DNA of 64,000 nt, taken from positions 15,484,632 through 15,548,631 of the forward strand of contig OX459109.1 of the NCBI GenBank assembly GCA_949775045.1, in the 5' to 3' direction. The translations under genes and the position numbers were made by a program. This stretch comes from Metridium senile (taxonomy: Eukaryota; Cnidaria; Anthozoa; Actiniaria; Metridiidae). The notes beneath the pieces were generated by a model, which was given only the letters and a program-made list of their open reading frames with translations, had not been told where the DNA came from and did no database searches. Positions 48,085 to 58,906 of this stretch are shown here, one piece after another. Each line of letters starts with the position of its first letter. Positions within the stretch are counted from its first letter, which is position 1.

Positions 48085-48560
48085 TGTACAGTAATATATT
48101 TATTGGATCGATAATAGCAGACTAAAGCACCCAGACCAACTAGACTGAAGCTTACTCAGTTCCATCTATAATGCAAAACTGAATAGCAACAACCAGCAGA
48201 GTAAGAGTAAGCAGAGTAATATCGACTATATATTAAACATGAAACTATGAAACTATTACTTTTTTACGCATTATAAACTAGATACATGCACGTACAGTAA
48301 TATAGTTATAGGATCGATATTAGCAGACTAAAGCACCCAGACCAAATTATGCAGCTTACTCAGAACAGCACCACACCAGCAGTGTAAGATTGACTATATA
48401 TTAAACATGAAACTATGAAAGTATTACTTTTTTACTCATTGTAAACTGGGTACACGTACAGTAATATAGTTATAGGATCGATATTAGCAGACTAAAGCAC
48501 CCAGACCAACTACTGCAGCTTACTCAGAACAGCAACACACCAGCAGAGTAAGATTGACTA
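48085..48560. repeat. Three imperfect direct repeats
   Basis: GTACAGTAATAT, TAGCAGACTAAAGCACCCAG and GCTTACTCAG recur in order near 48090, 48295 and 48460, with ATTGACTATATATTAAACAT between them. No coding potential. Confidence 0.75.
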
Positions 48561-48564
48561 TATA

Positions 48565-48733
48565 TTAAGGCCGATTTACACGGCACAACGTTTGCCTACA
48601 ACTATCGTATGCAACTTGATTTACACGGCACAACTTTGGTGCTAACAATAGTATAATCTGACTTAAGTCAAGTTAAAGCAAGTTGCATGCGACATTTGTA
48701 GGCAAAAGTTGTGCCGTGTAATTCGGCCTTTAA
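48565..48733. mobile_element. MITE with TTAA-like ends
   Basis: Left TTAAGGCCGATTTACACGGC and right GCCGTGTAATTCGGCCTTTAA are inverted, with a second GATTTACACGGCACAAC inside. Non-coding. Confidence 0.75.
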
Positions 48734-50750
48734 ACATACCTAGTATATACTAGTTTACTCACTAGTTTCCATTTATATATTAAACATACTGTAAAATGTA
48801 TTATTGAATTCAAAATCCATGGAATATTAAATAATAGAAAATAAGAAACGTTCATGATGAATAACAGGAAACAGTTGAAAATGAAAAACTGGCTAATGGG
48901 AAAAAACTATTTGGGGTAACTGAAGGATAATGATACTCTTCGATTATTCTGCTTTTATCCTCGAAACAGTACAGTTACTGAAATTGCGCTATAAGCCTAC
49001 TCAAGAATAGCTTGGCAACAGCTAAATCCAATTTTTTATGAAACTATTACTTTATTCCAAATCACAAAAATCAGACACATTCATGCAATAGTTCCGATTG
49101 TGATGATGTGAACACACATTAAATGGAAACTAGCGAGTAAACTAGTATAGAACACACATTACATTAAATGCCAGTCCCTCGTGATTGCAAGCCTCATATG
49201 TACGGTATATGCGCCTTTAATAGCGGTCTGTACTTACAATCAATCATAAAGCACATCGAGACTTGTAAGCATATACATTCTACTCGAGCGAAACGACTTT
49301 GTCTTCTGGCAGATTTCCAGTTTCTAAAAGGTACTTGGCTCCTTATAAAATTATTTAATGAAAAAGTAGCAAAAAGACATTCGATTCGAAAATAAAAATC
49401 AATGTTAACCTGTATGAAAATAGTCTTTTCCCCGCAATATTGTGAAATAGTAGGCGTGGCTTATTCATGTACTTTGTATAATACACCCCTTTACAGCACA
49501 TTTGAAGTTTTAATGCAGCCAATTTCCCGTTGATAATCTCATTATGGAAGGAACTAGATGAATGAAAATCCCATTTGATGCACTGTAGCGTGGGTTGAAG
49601 GCAAGGCAAGGACATGGCTGACTCCTTTCTACATGCAACACGTCTATATTGAGATTTATTTCTTGACGAATTGTTATACTTTTTCACTGATGTCAGGTGT
49701 TTTCTTGTGAAAGTTTGATTTTTATTCCCTGTCTTCTTGTAATTAAATCATGGGATGTTGGAATAGTTTGGAAATCATTTGGCCATAGATTCTGTTTTGA
49801 CAAGAAGTATCTGACATTGTCTGATTTTTTTCGTCTTCAGATACAACTCATTTTTTATGTTTGTATTGGATTACAAAATACTTTAAGTTAGTAGTTTTGC
49901 CTAAAGAAACCAAGTAGCAGACAAAATCGGCTTTTTGTTTGTTTGCATGACCAAATAAAACTAGTCAGATGGTCTATAGGTCTCAAGTGAGAAGCAGAAC
50001 CACACATTTTTATGGTTAGTTTTGCGTGAAAAATACAGTCAGCAGAGAATACAAAGACAAAATCTAATATTTTGCGTTTGCAAAGCAGTACGAAATGTGC
50101 AAAAAGGAATCAAGTATATTGTTTGATTTTTTTTTGCTTGGTTGAATAATACTAGTTTTGCCTCAAGGGCCAAAATTGATGCTGATCAGTTTATCTAAAG
50201 CAATAAAGTAATAACCAGAGCCAAAGTCGAGATTTGCTAGTCAGTTTGTCTAAAGGAATGAGTAAAAACCTGAGCCAAAGTCTAGAATTTTTTCAATTAA
50301 ACATTGGTAATTTTTCATAGAGAAACCAAGTAAAAAGCAGAAGCAAAGTTTGTTCCGTTATCAATTGTACAGTTTTTCATATGATATCCTTGATATGCAC
50401 GCCTTCCACCAGCTGCATAATAGACTTGGATCAATTAACATCGTTTAACGCGTCAGCCACCGGTTGCTTCGCATCATTGGAACAATGACAAGATCCGGTA
50501 TCGAATTCTTTGTTTTCTGTTAATGACATAGAAACGAATTGTTCATTAATATCGAACACCGCCTACTTCATCAAGTATAGCCACACAACATAAAGCTTCT
50601 TTTACTTGTTTACATTCAAATCCATTGGATGTTTTCTTAAGCAAATTATTTGTCTGGACGTTTTAGCCAATCAGAGTGTGTGACGCAAAGGGACGTAAGG
50701 GATTTGCGCTGATTCGCTGTGTAGGATTATGCGAGGATTTGTTGGTTAGT
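48734..50750. other. Gene-poor stretch before the neuropeptide promoter
   Basis: The frame at 49168-49395 is not supported by any recognised family or splice structure. A TAGTTTACTCGCTAG repeat fragment is near 49120. Nothing else seen. Confidence 0.45.
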
Positions 50751-50841
50751 TATCTATATAAATACACGGCTGACTGGTATAGCTGCATAGCTCATCCATC
50801 AGTTACTCTAGAGCTTGCAACGATATCAAGATATATAACAG
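50751..50841 (+). promoter_or_regulatory. Promoter and probable non-coding first exon of the neuropeptide gene
   Basis: A TATA box (CTATATAAAT, about 50754-50763) is followed about 30 bases on by CTCATCCATCAG, a plausible start region. The exon would end at 50841 with a strong donor (AACAG/GTAAGA). The next plus-strand acceptor with a signal-peptide ATG is at 56523. The pairing is inferred; the intron would be 5.7 kb. Confidence 0.45.
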
Positions 50842-52125
50842 GTAAGAAATAACATATCTTTGGGAGAAAACTACTACGTTTAAACTAAAACAAACGTTTT
50901 CTAATGAAGCTTATTCAGCACTTTATCGTATGATCTTAGTGATATAATCGTAGAGTTCCAAACTAGGATTGCTTTTTTGTCTTACATATTTGGCAAATTC
51001 TTACTTTTTCTTTTCTTTTCTATTTTCCCTTTTTCCCTTTTCGCTTTTTCTGTCTCAGCCAAATTTACTAAAGTACAGTATTGTCAAATTTGGCGGACGC
51101 CATTTCGTTCAGGCTTTCGTTTTCTTTCTTTTATTTTGTGTATATGTCAGTAAAAGTGTTGTATTGCTGCTATTTTTATCGCTTTTGGAAGAGCACTGAT
51201 TGAATATTTTAATCTAAAATTACATGATCATCAAAGTTTGGGATTGAATACAGAGTATATTACTATTACCTCCTACTATTTTGATCCAAAGATTAAACAA
51301 AAAGGCTTAGCATTCGAAATCGTTAATGATTTAATTACCACTTTCTAAACATTTATTCGATCGGTTCGATGAGATGCTCTAGAACGTTTGATCAATTATC
51401 AGGTATTTATAATTGTATCATATCTAGTAACCTCTTCAATCTAGTCAATTATCATGTGTTTTATACAAGGAAATGGCTTATACTATGAGTAATGGGACTT
51501 AATTAAAAATATAGAACAAAAAAAACCGCCATACACTCAAACATTAAGCAAAACAAAAAACGGCGTCATCGAGAGGAAACTTTATTAATGAAAAATTAAA
51601 ATGTTATTTTGGAGACTCCAACCTGGTAAAATAACGGAAAGGGAGTAACCTTTAGTCGGTTTGAGAACGGATAATGAAATAGGATAACAATTATAATTTA
51701 AAACATTTAAAAAGATTAAAACTGATGTACTGTGATTGAAGATGTCAAACTATGAGGAATGCTGTATTATAGATAAATTGAAATGACAAATTGCATCGAT
51801 AATATCAAACACAGTTTATTACTATTAAAAAGCAACCTTCAAATCTCAATAGCGGTAGTCCTGGTTTATAAACTCTAAACGATTAGGCCAATAGTTTCAA
51901 AAGATCGATTAAGCCAATAGTTTCAAAAGATCGATAATATCAGAAAAGCATCTATTCAAATCTCAATAGCGGTAGTCCTGTTTTAACTCTAAATGATCAG
52001 GCCTATGGATTCAAAACAGTCGTTTAAGTTCCATTAAGCTAATACTGGTTTCATTTTGCATACAACATTAATACATTTCTGAGTTAAACACTACTCGATC
52101 TGTTACTAACAAGGCACATAAGAGT

Positions 52126-52262
52126 AGATTTCGTATGACTGTGAAAAGCTCACGGCACGAACGCCTTCAAGGCAAGGCAAGGCACGGCAAATGTCTTGAA
52201 AACATCACGGTCGCGGCAAGGCACGCACACGGCACTGAACTTTTCACAGTCATACGAAATCT
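52126..52262. mobile_element. MITE family B, copy 2
   Basis: Inverted ends AGATTTCGTATGACTGTGAA and the complement of TTTTCACAGTCATACGAAATCT. The interior is rich in GGCAAGGCACGGC. Same family as 20405-20543. Confidence 0.8.
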
Positions 52263-53259
52263 GCTGTTTTTGCCCCGTGCCTTACGCGCGCTTTTTTCGT
52301 TAACAAACGTTTTTAATTTGCACGAAACAGTGGGCGTCGTCCAACACATCTCAAGATATTAGTCCCGCTATAGCGTTATAACGGCCCGTTACATTTCAAT
52401 ATTAATACTGGACTACCAAGAGTTCTAAAATCGTCATTGAAGCATGCGGCATGAGCCAAAACGAGACGAAAATAAAAAGAATCCAGTAAAACATGGCAAC
52501 GGACTACGTTCTGATTTGTCGTTTTTTTTCTCTCTCTGCTTGACAAAAGCCATTTATATTCAAGAACAATATTCTTTGATGAATTCTTCCTGTTCAAATG
52601 GTGTATATAATAGAATGTTGATCGTTTTTTCAAGCATCTGTTAAAGGTGGGGGAACAGTACTACCTCTAGATTGAATGCTTCAAAGAAAAGCCTTTCTAT
52701 TGTATTCCAATTGAAAAGACACTAATACTTTTCTAGAATAACACAACAAACTTGAAAAGGCTTCATTCTTCGTTGAGTGGTTCGTATAAATACTGGCAGT
52801 GCCGAGGAATAGTACAGGCTGTATTTGATATTGATATGAAGAAATGTGCTCGAATCATATGAACTTCAAATCCAATAGCATTAATACTTTTTTGGACATA
52901 AATAACTGACTTTTTCTAAGTGGCTTTATCGTTAAGTGTTGTGTTTAAAAACTCTTAGCATAAACGTGCAGGCTTCTTTTAGTAATATCCGGATCAAAAG
53001 CGAAATGCGTAGCATTGCTAATATAAAATTGATAAATGCCAAAGCTGATTAACTGGAAAACATCGTGCAAGTAATTGTTCACACCTAGAAAAGACGAACA
53101 GGAAACACAAACGGGCTAAAAAAAGAATAGAATTAAATGAATCCATAGTGCAAATCTACTTGGATGTTTTGAAAACAAGTCCATTTTCTTTTTTAACTCC
53201 CTTTTAACGAAAGGGTTGGACATCCAAAAAGGATGACTATTGGGTGGTTATTATTATTA

Positions 53260-53870
53260 AGGATGAATTAATGAATAGAGAGATAGATAGATAGAAAACT
53301 ATAGCAACCCGTAAAGCAATATGAAATATAGATGAAAGAATAAATATAGGTGATTGAAAAAGTGACTGCATGAATGAATTAATGAACGGGCGGATGGATA
53401 GAAGGAAGGTGAAATAGATGAATGAATAGGTGAATGAATAAGTGAGTGCATGGATGATTGAATGAGCGAACGCACGCACGAACGGACGGGTGGATGGATG
53501 GATTAATAAATGAAATAGATGAATGAAGAGGTTAATAAATAAGTGAGTGGATGGATGATTGAATGACGTACGCACGCACGCACGAAAGGACGGATGGAAG
53601 GATGGATGGATAAATGACATAGATGAATGAATAGGTGAATAAATAAGTGAGTGCATGGATGATTGAAATACGTACGCACGCACGCACGAAAGGACGGATG
53701 GAAGGATGGATGAATAAATGAAATAGATGAATGAATAGGTGAATAAATAAGTGAGTACATGGAGAATTGAATGAGCGAACGCACGCACGAACGGACGGAT
53801 GTATGAATGAAATAGATGAATGAATAGGTAAATGAATAAATAAAGTGAACGCACGAACGAACGAACGGGC
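53260..53870. repeat. GAAT-type minisatellite with about 115-base super-unit
   Basis: Repeats of ATGAATGAATAGGTGAATAA, GTGAGTGCATGGATGATTGA and ACGCACGCACGAACGGACGG recur four or five times in order. The long minus-strand frame over it (205 codons of FIHPSF/RACVR-like text) is a product of the repeat. Confidence 0.9.
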
Positions 53871-54382
53871 GGAAAGATTGAGGGATGACTAAATGGTTAT
53901 GTATATTATAGAACGAATTTCAATGAACCGAATAAATAAAAGAAAATTGAAAAAGAAATCGAAAAAATCATAAACTGAATAAACGACTTAGTGAAGAAGC
54001 CATTTTATATTTTAATGTCCGTAAAATGTGTATTAAGTTTTACTCAGCATGATATAATTCTTCGATATTTTTGTTTTTTCAAAAATCATTCATTAGCATC
54101 GTATTGTTAATTGATTACTTACTAGACACACAATGGCTTCAACGATTCACTGATATGAAAACAATCCGGCTTTACACTAGGTAACAAGATTTAACGACAT
54201 TAAACGTATTTCAATTCAAATTAAAGTGAATGTACTTAATTCAATAGAGGTTTCTCATTCACTAGATCGATCACGCCACAGGAGAGCTCTTATAAATTCA
54301 CATGCAGTACATACATGCAACTATTAAAATAATATCATGTGGAGTGACCGGTGAGAAGTGAACGCACATTAAACGAACAAAT

Positions 54383-54890
54383 AGAACTGTGGTGTGGATT
54401 ATTGATTAGTTATGGGCTAAATGGAATAGGCGCTATATACATCATTATTAATAATAATTATCGATTATTGATAAGAAATATCTCCAATGAACGGATACAT
54501 AAAGTAAAAGGGTCATGAGTAGAAAATAGAACTGTGGTGTTGATTATTGATTGATTATCGATTATTGATAAGAAATATCTCCAATGAACGGATACATAAA
54601 GTAAAAGGGTCATGAATAGAAAATAAAACTGTGGTGTTGATTATTGATTAGTTATCGATTATTGATAAGAAATATCTCCAATGAACGGATACATAAAGTA
54701 AATGGGTCATGAATAGAAAATAGAACTGTGGTGTTGATTATTGATTAGTTATCGATTATTGATAAGAAATATCTCCAATTAAAGGATACATAAAGTAAAT
54801 GGGTTATGGATAGAAAATAGAACTGTGGTGTTGATTATTGATTAGTTATCGATTATTGATAAGAAATATCTATAATGAACGGATAAATAC
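54383..54890. repeat. Tandem repeat, about 97-base unit, five copies
   Basis: GAACTGTGGTGTTGATTATT, ATCGATTATTGATAAGAAAT and GGATACATAAAGTAAA recur at about 54383, 54529, 54627, 54723 and 54820. The first spacing is larger because of an extra AGGCGCTATATAC-type segment. Confidence 0.9.
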
Positions 54891-55127
54891 AACCGAATTG
54901 ATTTACTGTTACTATTGGTCATTAGAAAATCAACCATGTATACTGGGGTCACAGTACTGATGCATTAAATAATTTAAACAATTCAAAACTGTATCGTATT
55001 CGATGAAAAAAGCAAGAAAAATGAAAACTAAATGGGAAATGTGATATTCACTATTATTAAAATACATATGTACATGTATAACATTATTAGACATTCGCTA
55101 TCAAACACAACCTACTAAAGATTATAA

Positions 55128-55270
55128 ATGGAAACTAGCGAGTAAACTAGTATAGGCTGCGTCGGTGTTTGATATAAACGATAGGTAATAGGATGAAATT
55201 TGTAACACCGTAAAAAAATGTTAACTTTACTGACGTTTCGAGCTTTATCTTTAGTCGGAGTCAAAAAGGG
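55128..55270. repeat. Dispersed repeat with hammerhead-like motif, second copy
   Basis: GGAAACTAGCGAGTAAACTA, GGCTGCGTCGGTGTTTGATA, GTAACACCG and GACGTTTCGAGCTTTA occur. It shares all blocks with 45000-45215 but in a different arrangement. Minus strand 55232-55258 keeps GAAACGTC with CCGACTA in place of CTGANGA. Confidence 0.6.
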
Positions 55271-55741
55271 AATAAAGATTATATGTTATTAATTACTAGT
55301 CGGTATATACAAATGATAAGTTCCACTTGAACGTAAGAAGAAAAAAGTCGATTTTTTGTGTTAATTGTGGCTTGTACTGATTTTGTACTATTATTCTTGT
55401 TTAATCCACTTGTATTATTATCTAAAAGCCTTTTAGCTCACTGATACGGATGTTTTGGTAGACATTTCTCTCCATTAATGTTTTGCCTTCCTTTCCGTTA
55501 GGATTTTAATGATCTTCATGTTGTTTTAAGTGTCATTTATTTTACTTCAACTGCATGCTCTTTATTGACTCTTGTAGCAGTTGTTTATCCGTTATGGCGG
55601 AGTCATGTATATAGGGATGATCCTTTTAGACGTTTTAGACTAATATTGTTTATTATAAAATATTGGAGATAATACGCGCGCTCTGATTGGTTGACACGCC
55701 CAGCAAAAAATATTTATAAAAGCAATATAAAACATCTTCTA

Positions 55742-56016
55742 TACTCCTAAGTCAAAAAAGGTCGAAGGGGCATACGACGATTGGTGATTGGCGATTGCAC
55801 AACCGAAAGGAACCTAAATTACCCAAACAATGCCTCCACCGTTCAGCGAACCCTTCGAGACACCCATCTAAGCTTATCGCTAAACGGTGGAGGCATTGTT
55901 TGGGTAACTGAAAAAGGAATAAGAAGAAATTCGTATTACCCACAGTTCCTTTCGGTCGTGCAATCGCCAATAACCAATCGCCGTTCGCCCCTTCAACCTT
56001 TTTTGAATTAGGTGTA
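55742..56016. mobile_element. MITE family C, copy 2, with inner palindrome
   Basis: The right end AACCTTTTTTGAATTAGGTG is identical to copy 1; the left end (CTCCTAAGTCAAAAAAGGTC) is diverged. TA lies at both ends. The inner arms CAATGCCTCCACCGTTCAGC and complement form a second hairpin absent from copy 1. Confidence 0.8.
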
Positions 56017-56533
56017 TACTGAGATATAAACGGCACTCTGGGAGCTGTAGAGCACTAGAGAAGTCAGAGTAACTCGGCTACACCTCGTGTTTCTTTATGA
56101 CTTCTCTCTTGCTCTACAGCTCCAAACATGTTTATATCACAGTATATAAACACGTACACCATTCTATATTCCTTAATAATAATTACTTGATTATATATAT
56201 ATATATATTTGATAATTGGGATCTCACGGATTTGTTAACGATACACAGAAAACGGCAACCCTCTTACCTCCTCAATCAGAACGATGCGACAGCCTCAACA
56301 TGTAAAAAGCAAATGAAGCAGACAGACCGACAGACAGACAGATGTCCCACCCTCCTACAAACCAACCAACTGACTAACTTAATGACCTTATCAAACAAGC
56401 AGACAAACAAATAACAAAATGATAAGAAAAGCAGACAATGAAACAACAAATACCCAGAGATAGAGTATTGATAAAGATTAAAATTCTTAATATTTCTAAC
56501 CTACATTTATTTGTGATTGCAGCAGACTCCAAG

Positions 56534-57028
56534 ATGATCGTCAAAGTTCTAGTAGTCCTGATTGGATTAATCGCTGTTTGTAGAGCAGGCGACAAGACAC
56601 AAGATGACAAACAAACCAGATCCATGACCATGTTTGCCAGTAAATGCCCGCCTGGTCTGTGGTGCGGTAAAAAACGATCCCTAGCACTATCTAAATTAAA
56701 ACAAATGCAACAGTTAGGCGAAGAGGAAGATCAGAACGACGAAACTCCTAAAGCTGTAGCTCAAAGATCTATGTCAAATTTTGCATCAAAGTGTCCCCCC
56801 GGTTTATGGTGTGGTAAAAAGAGAAGCGTCCCATCAAGATTCCAAGAAAGGCCTGAAATACCAATCGACGAAGAGGCCATGCAAAACCAACAGCAGCCCA
56901 TCGTAAATAAGAATGTATATCGACGATTTATGGATAAATGTCCCCCCGGACTTTGGTGCGGAAAGAAGAGAAGCTTAGCCTCTAGATTTGTAGCCAAGTG
57001 TCCCCCCGGTCTCTGGTGCGGCAAATAG
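56534..57028 (+). CDS. Neuropeptide precursor with four CPPGLWC-amide units
   Basis: Secreted prepropeptide of 164 residues. Start chosen at 56534: the acceptor TTGTGATTGCAG ends at 56522, and the ATG opens a signal peptide (MIVKVLVVLIGLIAVCRA, cleavage likely near residue 18); an upstream in-frame ATG lies in the intron. Four identical cores CPPGLWC are at residues 38-44, 87-93, 136-142 and 156-162. The first three are followed by GKKR, the last by GK and stop, so amidation of the C-terminal Cys after dibasic cleavage is expected. Each core is preceded by F-x-x-K. Arginines just upstream (QTR/S, AQR/S, RR/F, SR/F) would give 11- or 15-residue peptides. The two cysteines probably form a ring. 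Linkers are acidic and variable, while core codons differ only synonymously, showing selection on the peptide. PPGLW relates it to cnidarian GLWamides, but the C-terminal Cys-amide is different. Acts presumably on G-protein-coupled or peptide-gated receptors (inference). Confidence 0.9.
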   Translation: MIVKVLVVLIGLIAVCRAGDKTQDDKQTRSMTMFASKCPPGLWCGKKRSLALSKLKQMQQLGEEEDQNDETPKAVAQRSMSNFASKCPPGLWCGKKRSVPSRFQERPEIPIDEEAMQNQQQPIVNKNVYRRFMDKCPPGLWCGKKRSLASRFVAKCPPGLWCGK

Positions 57029-57032
57029 ATCT

Positions 57033-57042
57033 AATAAATAAA
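57033..57042 (+). terminator. Polyadenylation signal of the neuropeptide gene
   Basis: Two overlapping AATAAA hexamers (AATAAATAAA) begin 5 bases after the stop codon, implying a very short 3' UTR. Confidence 0.7.
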
Positions 57043-58906
57043 GAAATCCTATATTTGAGAACTAGATTGATTGAAATATTGAATGAATAAATGAACTGAG
57101 GAAATCTCAATCTCTGATGTCACAGTTGGCAATTGAGCTTATAAAACTAAAGACATTTTAAATTAAACCTATCAAATTATTAAATTCTTGACTTCTGAAG
57201 CTATTAAATGGTCCTGCTTTTCATTTGCTGTAATGAAGGTCACCAGGCAATTTACATGGAAAGGAAATGCACTCAATAGCAAAAAGGTTGTAGTAAAAAG
57301 TTTAGACAAATAATAGATATCGAATAAGATGCAAAAAATACTTGTATTACTTCTAAACTCTTTCAGGTATCAAACGTCAAGTATAGTTTTGTACGTTGGG
57401 AATAGAGTACAAACATTAAAAGTGTGCAACATAAATACCACTAAATACTGCTAAATTATGCTAATTCTATTGTTTTCTATTGTTTAGTCAACACTATTTA
57501 GTGGTAAATAGTGTAAAGTATTGCACACTTTTAGTGTTTGTACTCTACTTATTTAAATGCTGAATAAATTAGTTATTTGTATCATGTCTACTACAACCAG
57601 CAAATGAGAGTATGTTGAAACAAAATGGCTGCACGATGTGGACGGCTTTGAAAACTCAGTTAAAACATCAATAAAACTGAAAAAATCTTTCATTTGGCGA
57701 TACAGAAATATAATATAATAGCTGTTCTAAGTAAAATTGGTAGTATTTGCACAACAAAACGTCAATATTTACCTTAAAAGACAGTCGAAGCTACTTAAAA
57801 ATTCACGACGTACGGAGTTCAAGCGAACATGCAGTTCAATTAATGTTTTTTTATTCCAAAAGCGCGCGAAAAAACTTGACGCGTGTGCGCATAACAGGTG
57901 CATGTCAGCGGCATGTCATTTTGTCGGGAAGTCGTCGGTATTTTGTCGGTCGACGAAGTGTTAACGTTCGTAAATTAATATCGTAAAATAAACAACAACA
58001 AATAACAACAAAAGACACAAAAAAAATCAAGAAGGAAAGAAAGAAAGATTGAAGATATTAAAAAAGAAATAAAAAATCAACAAATTTGAAGTCATTTTTT
58101 TCAGCAAAGCTTTATTTCAATTATAAGTTTTTCATTTCTTCATTCATTTTTTCCAGAATCGTACCTGTGACTATAAAATTATCTACGATAGACATTGGCC
58201 ACTGTTAATAGAACTCTTTATTCCTATAGCTATATACTTTCGCAAAGTTAGTATTCTTCTTTTAATTCGGTACTTTATTCATCATCATATTTCGAAAATC
58301 ATGCTTTTGACACTTTACTAATCTCATGCAGTAGACCGCTGATTACAATACATGCAGGCGGATTTCGCATTCCAGTGTTTGTATTATTTCTTTTTTTAAA
58401 GTTTTCACATTGTAAATAATAGCAATGTAGTCAGCATGCTATAAATCCTGCTATTTTCCTATCCAATTCTTCATATCTTTGTTATCATATCTGTCATTTT
58501 TAAGTATAAATCATGCATTTTGGGGCAAAATGTTCAAAGCCAGATTAGTGGTTATTCTTGGACGCTGTATCTTAGAGTGAAACTGGTGAAACTCATAAAA
58601 CAAAATCTATTAATCGAATTAGTGTCCATGCAATTGTATGCTAATTCTATTGTTTTCTTTTGTTGTTGTTTTTTTAAGTACTTTTTTGTACTATTTAGTA
58701 CTAATTTGTATTTCACTTGTTTACACTCTAGTGGTTTTACTCTAAAGTATGGTACTATTTACTTCAAAAATACCATTCACAACTGGTTAGTACGGGGATC
58801 ACTGGACTAGCACTAACCAAGCCTTTATACATTTTAACCTATATTTATATTTTTTTCTTGAAACTTTTGATATTTTTCTTTAGTAATGTTCGGCTGAGCT
58901 CTTTGT
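57043..58906. other. Intergenic region between the neuropeptide gene and Pax
   Basis: Holds the MITE at 57414-57546 and a related core near 58640. GC-richer sequence around 57840-57960 gives two overlapping 75-79 codon frames without family or splice support. No gene called. Confidence 0.5.
57414..57546. mobile_element. MITE with TTTTCTATTGTTTA core
   Basis: Inverted ends AGAGTACAAACATTAAAAGT and the complement of ACTTTTAGTGTTTGTACTCT. TGTTTTCTATTGTTTAG is in the centre. A diverged relative lies at about 58570-58760. Confidence 0.75.

Larger units (their letters stand above)
50842..56522 (+). other. Probable 5.7-kb intron of the neuropeptide gene
   Basis: Contains only repeats and MITEs (52126-52262, 53260-53870, 54383-54890, 55128-55270, 55742-56016). 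A second TATA-like site (GTATAAATACTGGCAG, near 52786) is an alternative promoter candidate. Confidence 0.4.

Noticed and set aside
53237..53854. 205-codon minus-strand frame rich in H, S, F, I and P
   Set aside because: Translation of a GAAT-type minisatellite; other frames over it are equally open.
56438..56533. Upstream in-frame ATG of the neuropeptide frame (32 extra residues)
   Set aside because: It lies before a good acceptor (TTGTGATTGCAG ending at 56522) and would bury the signal peptide.
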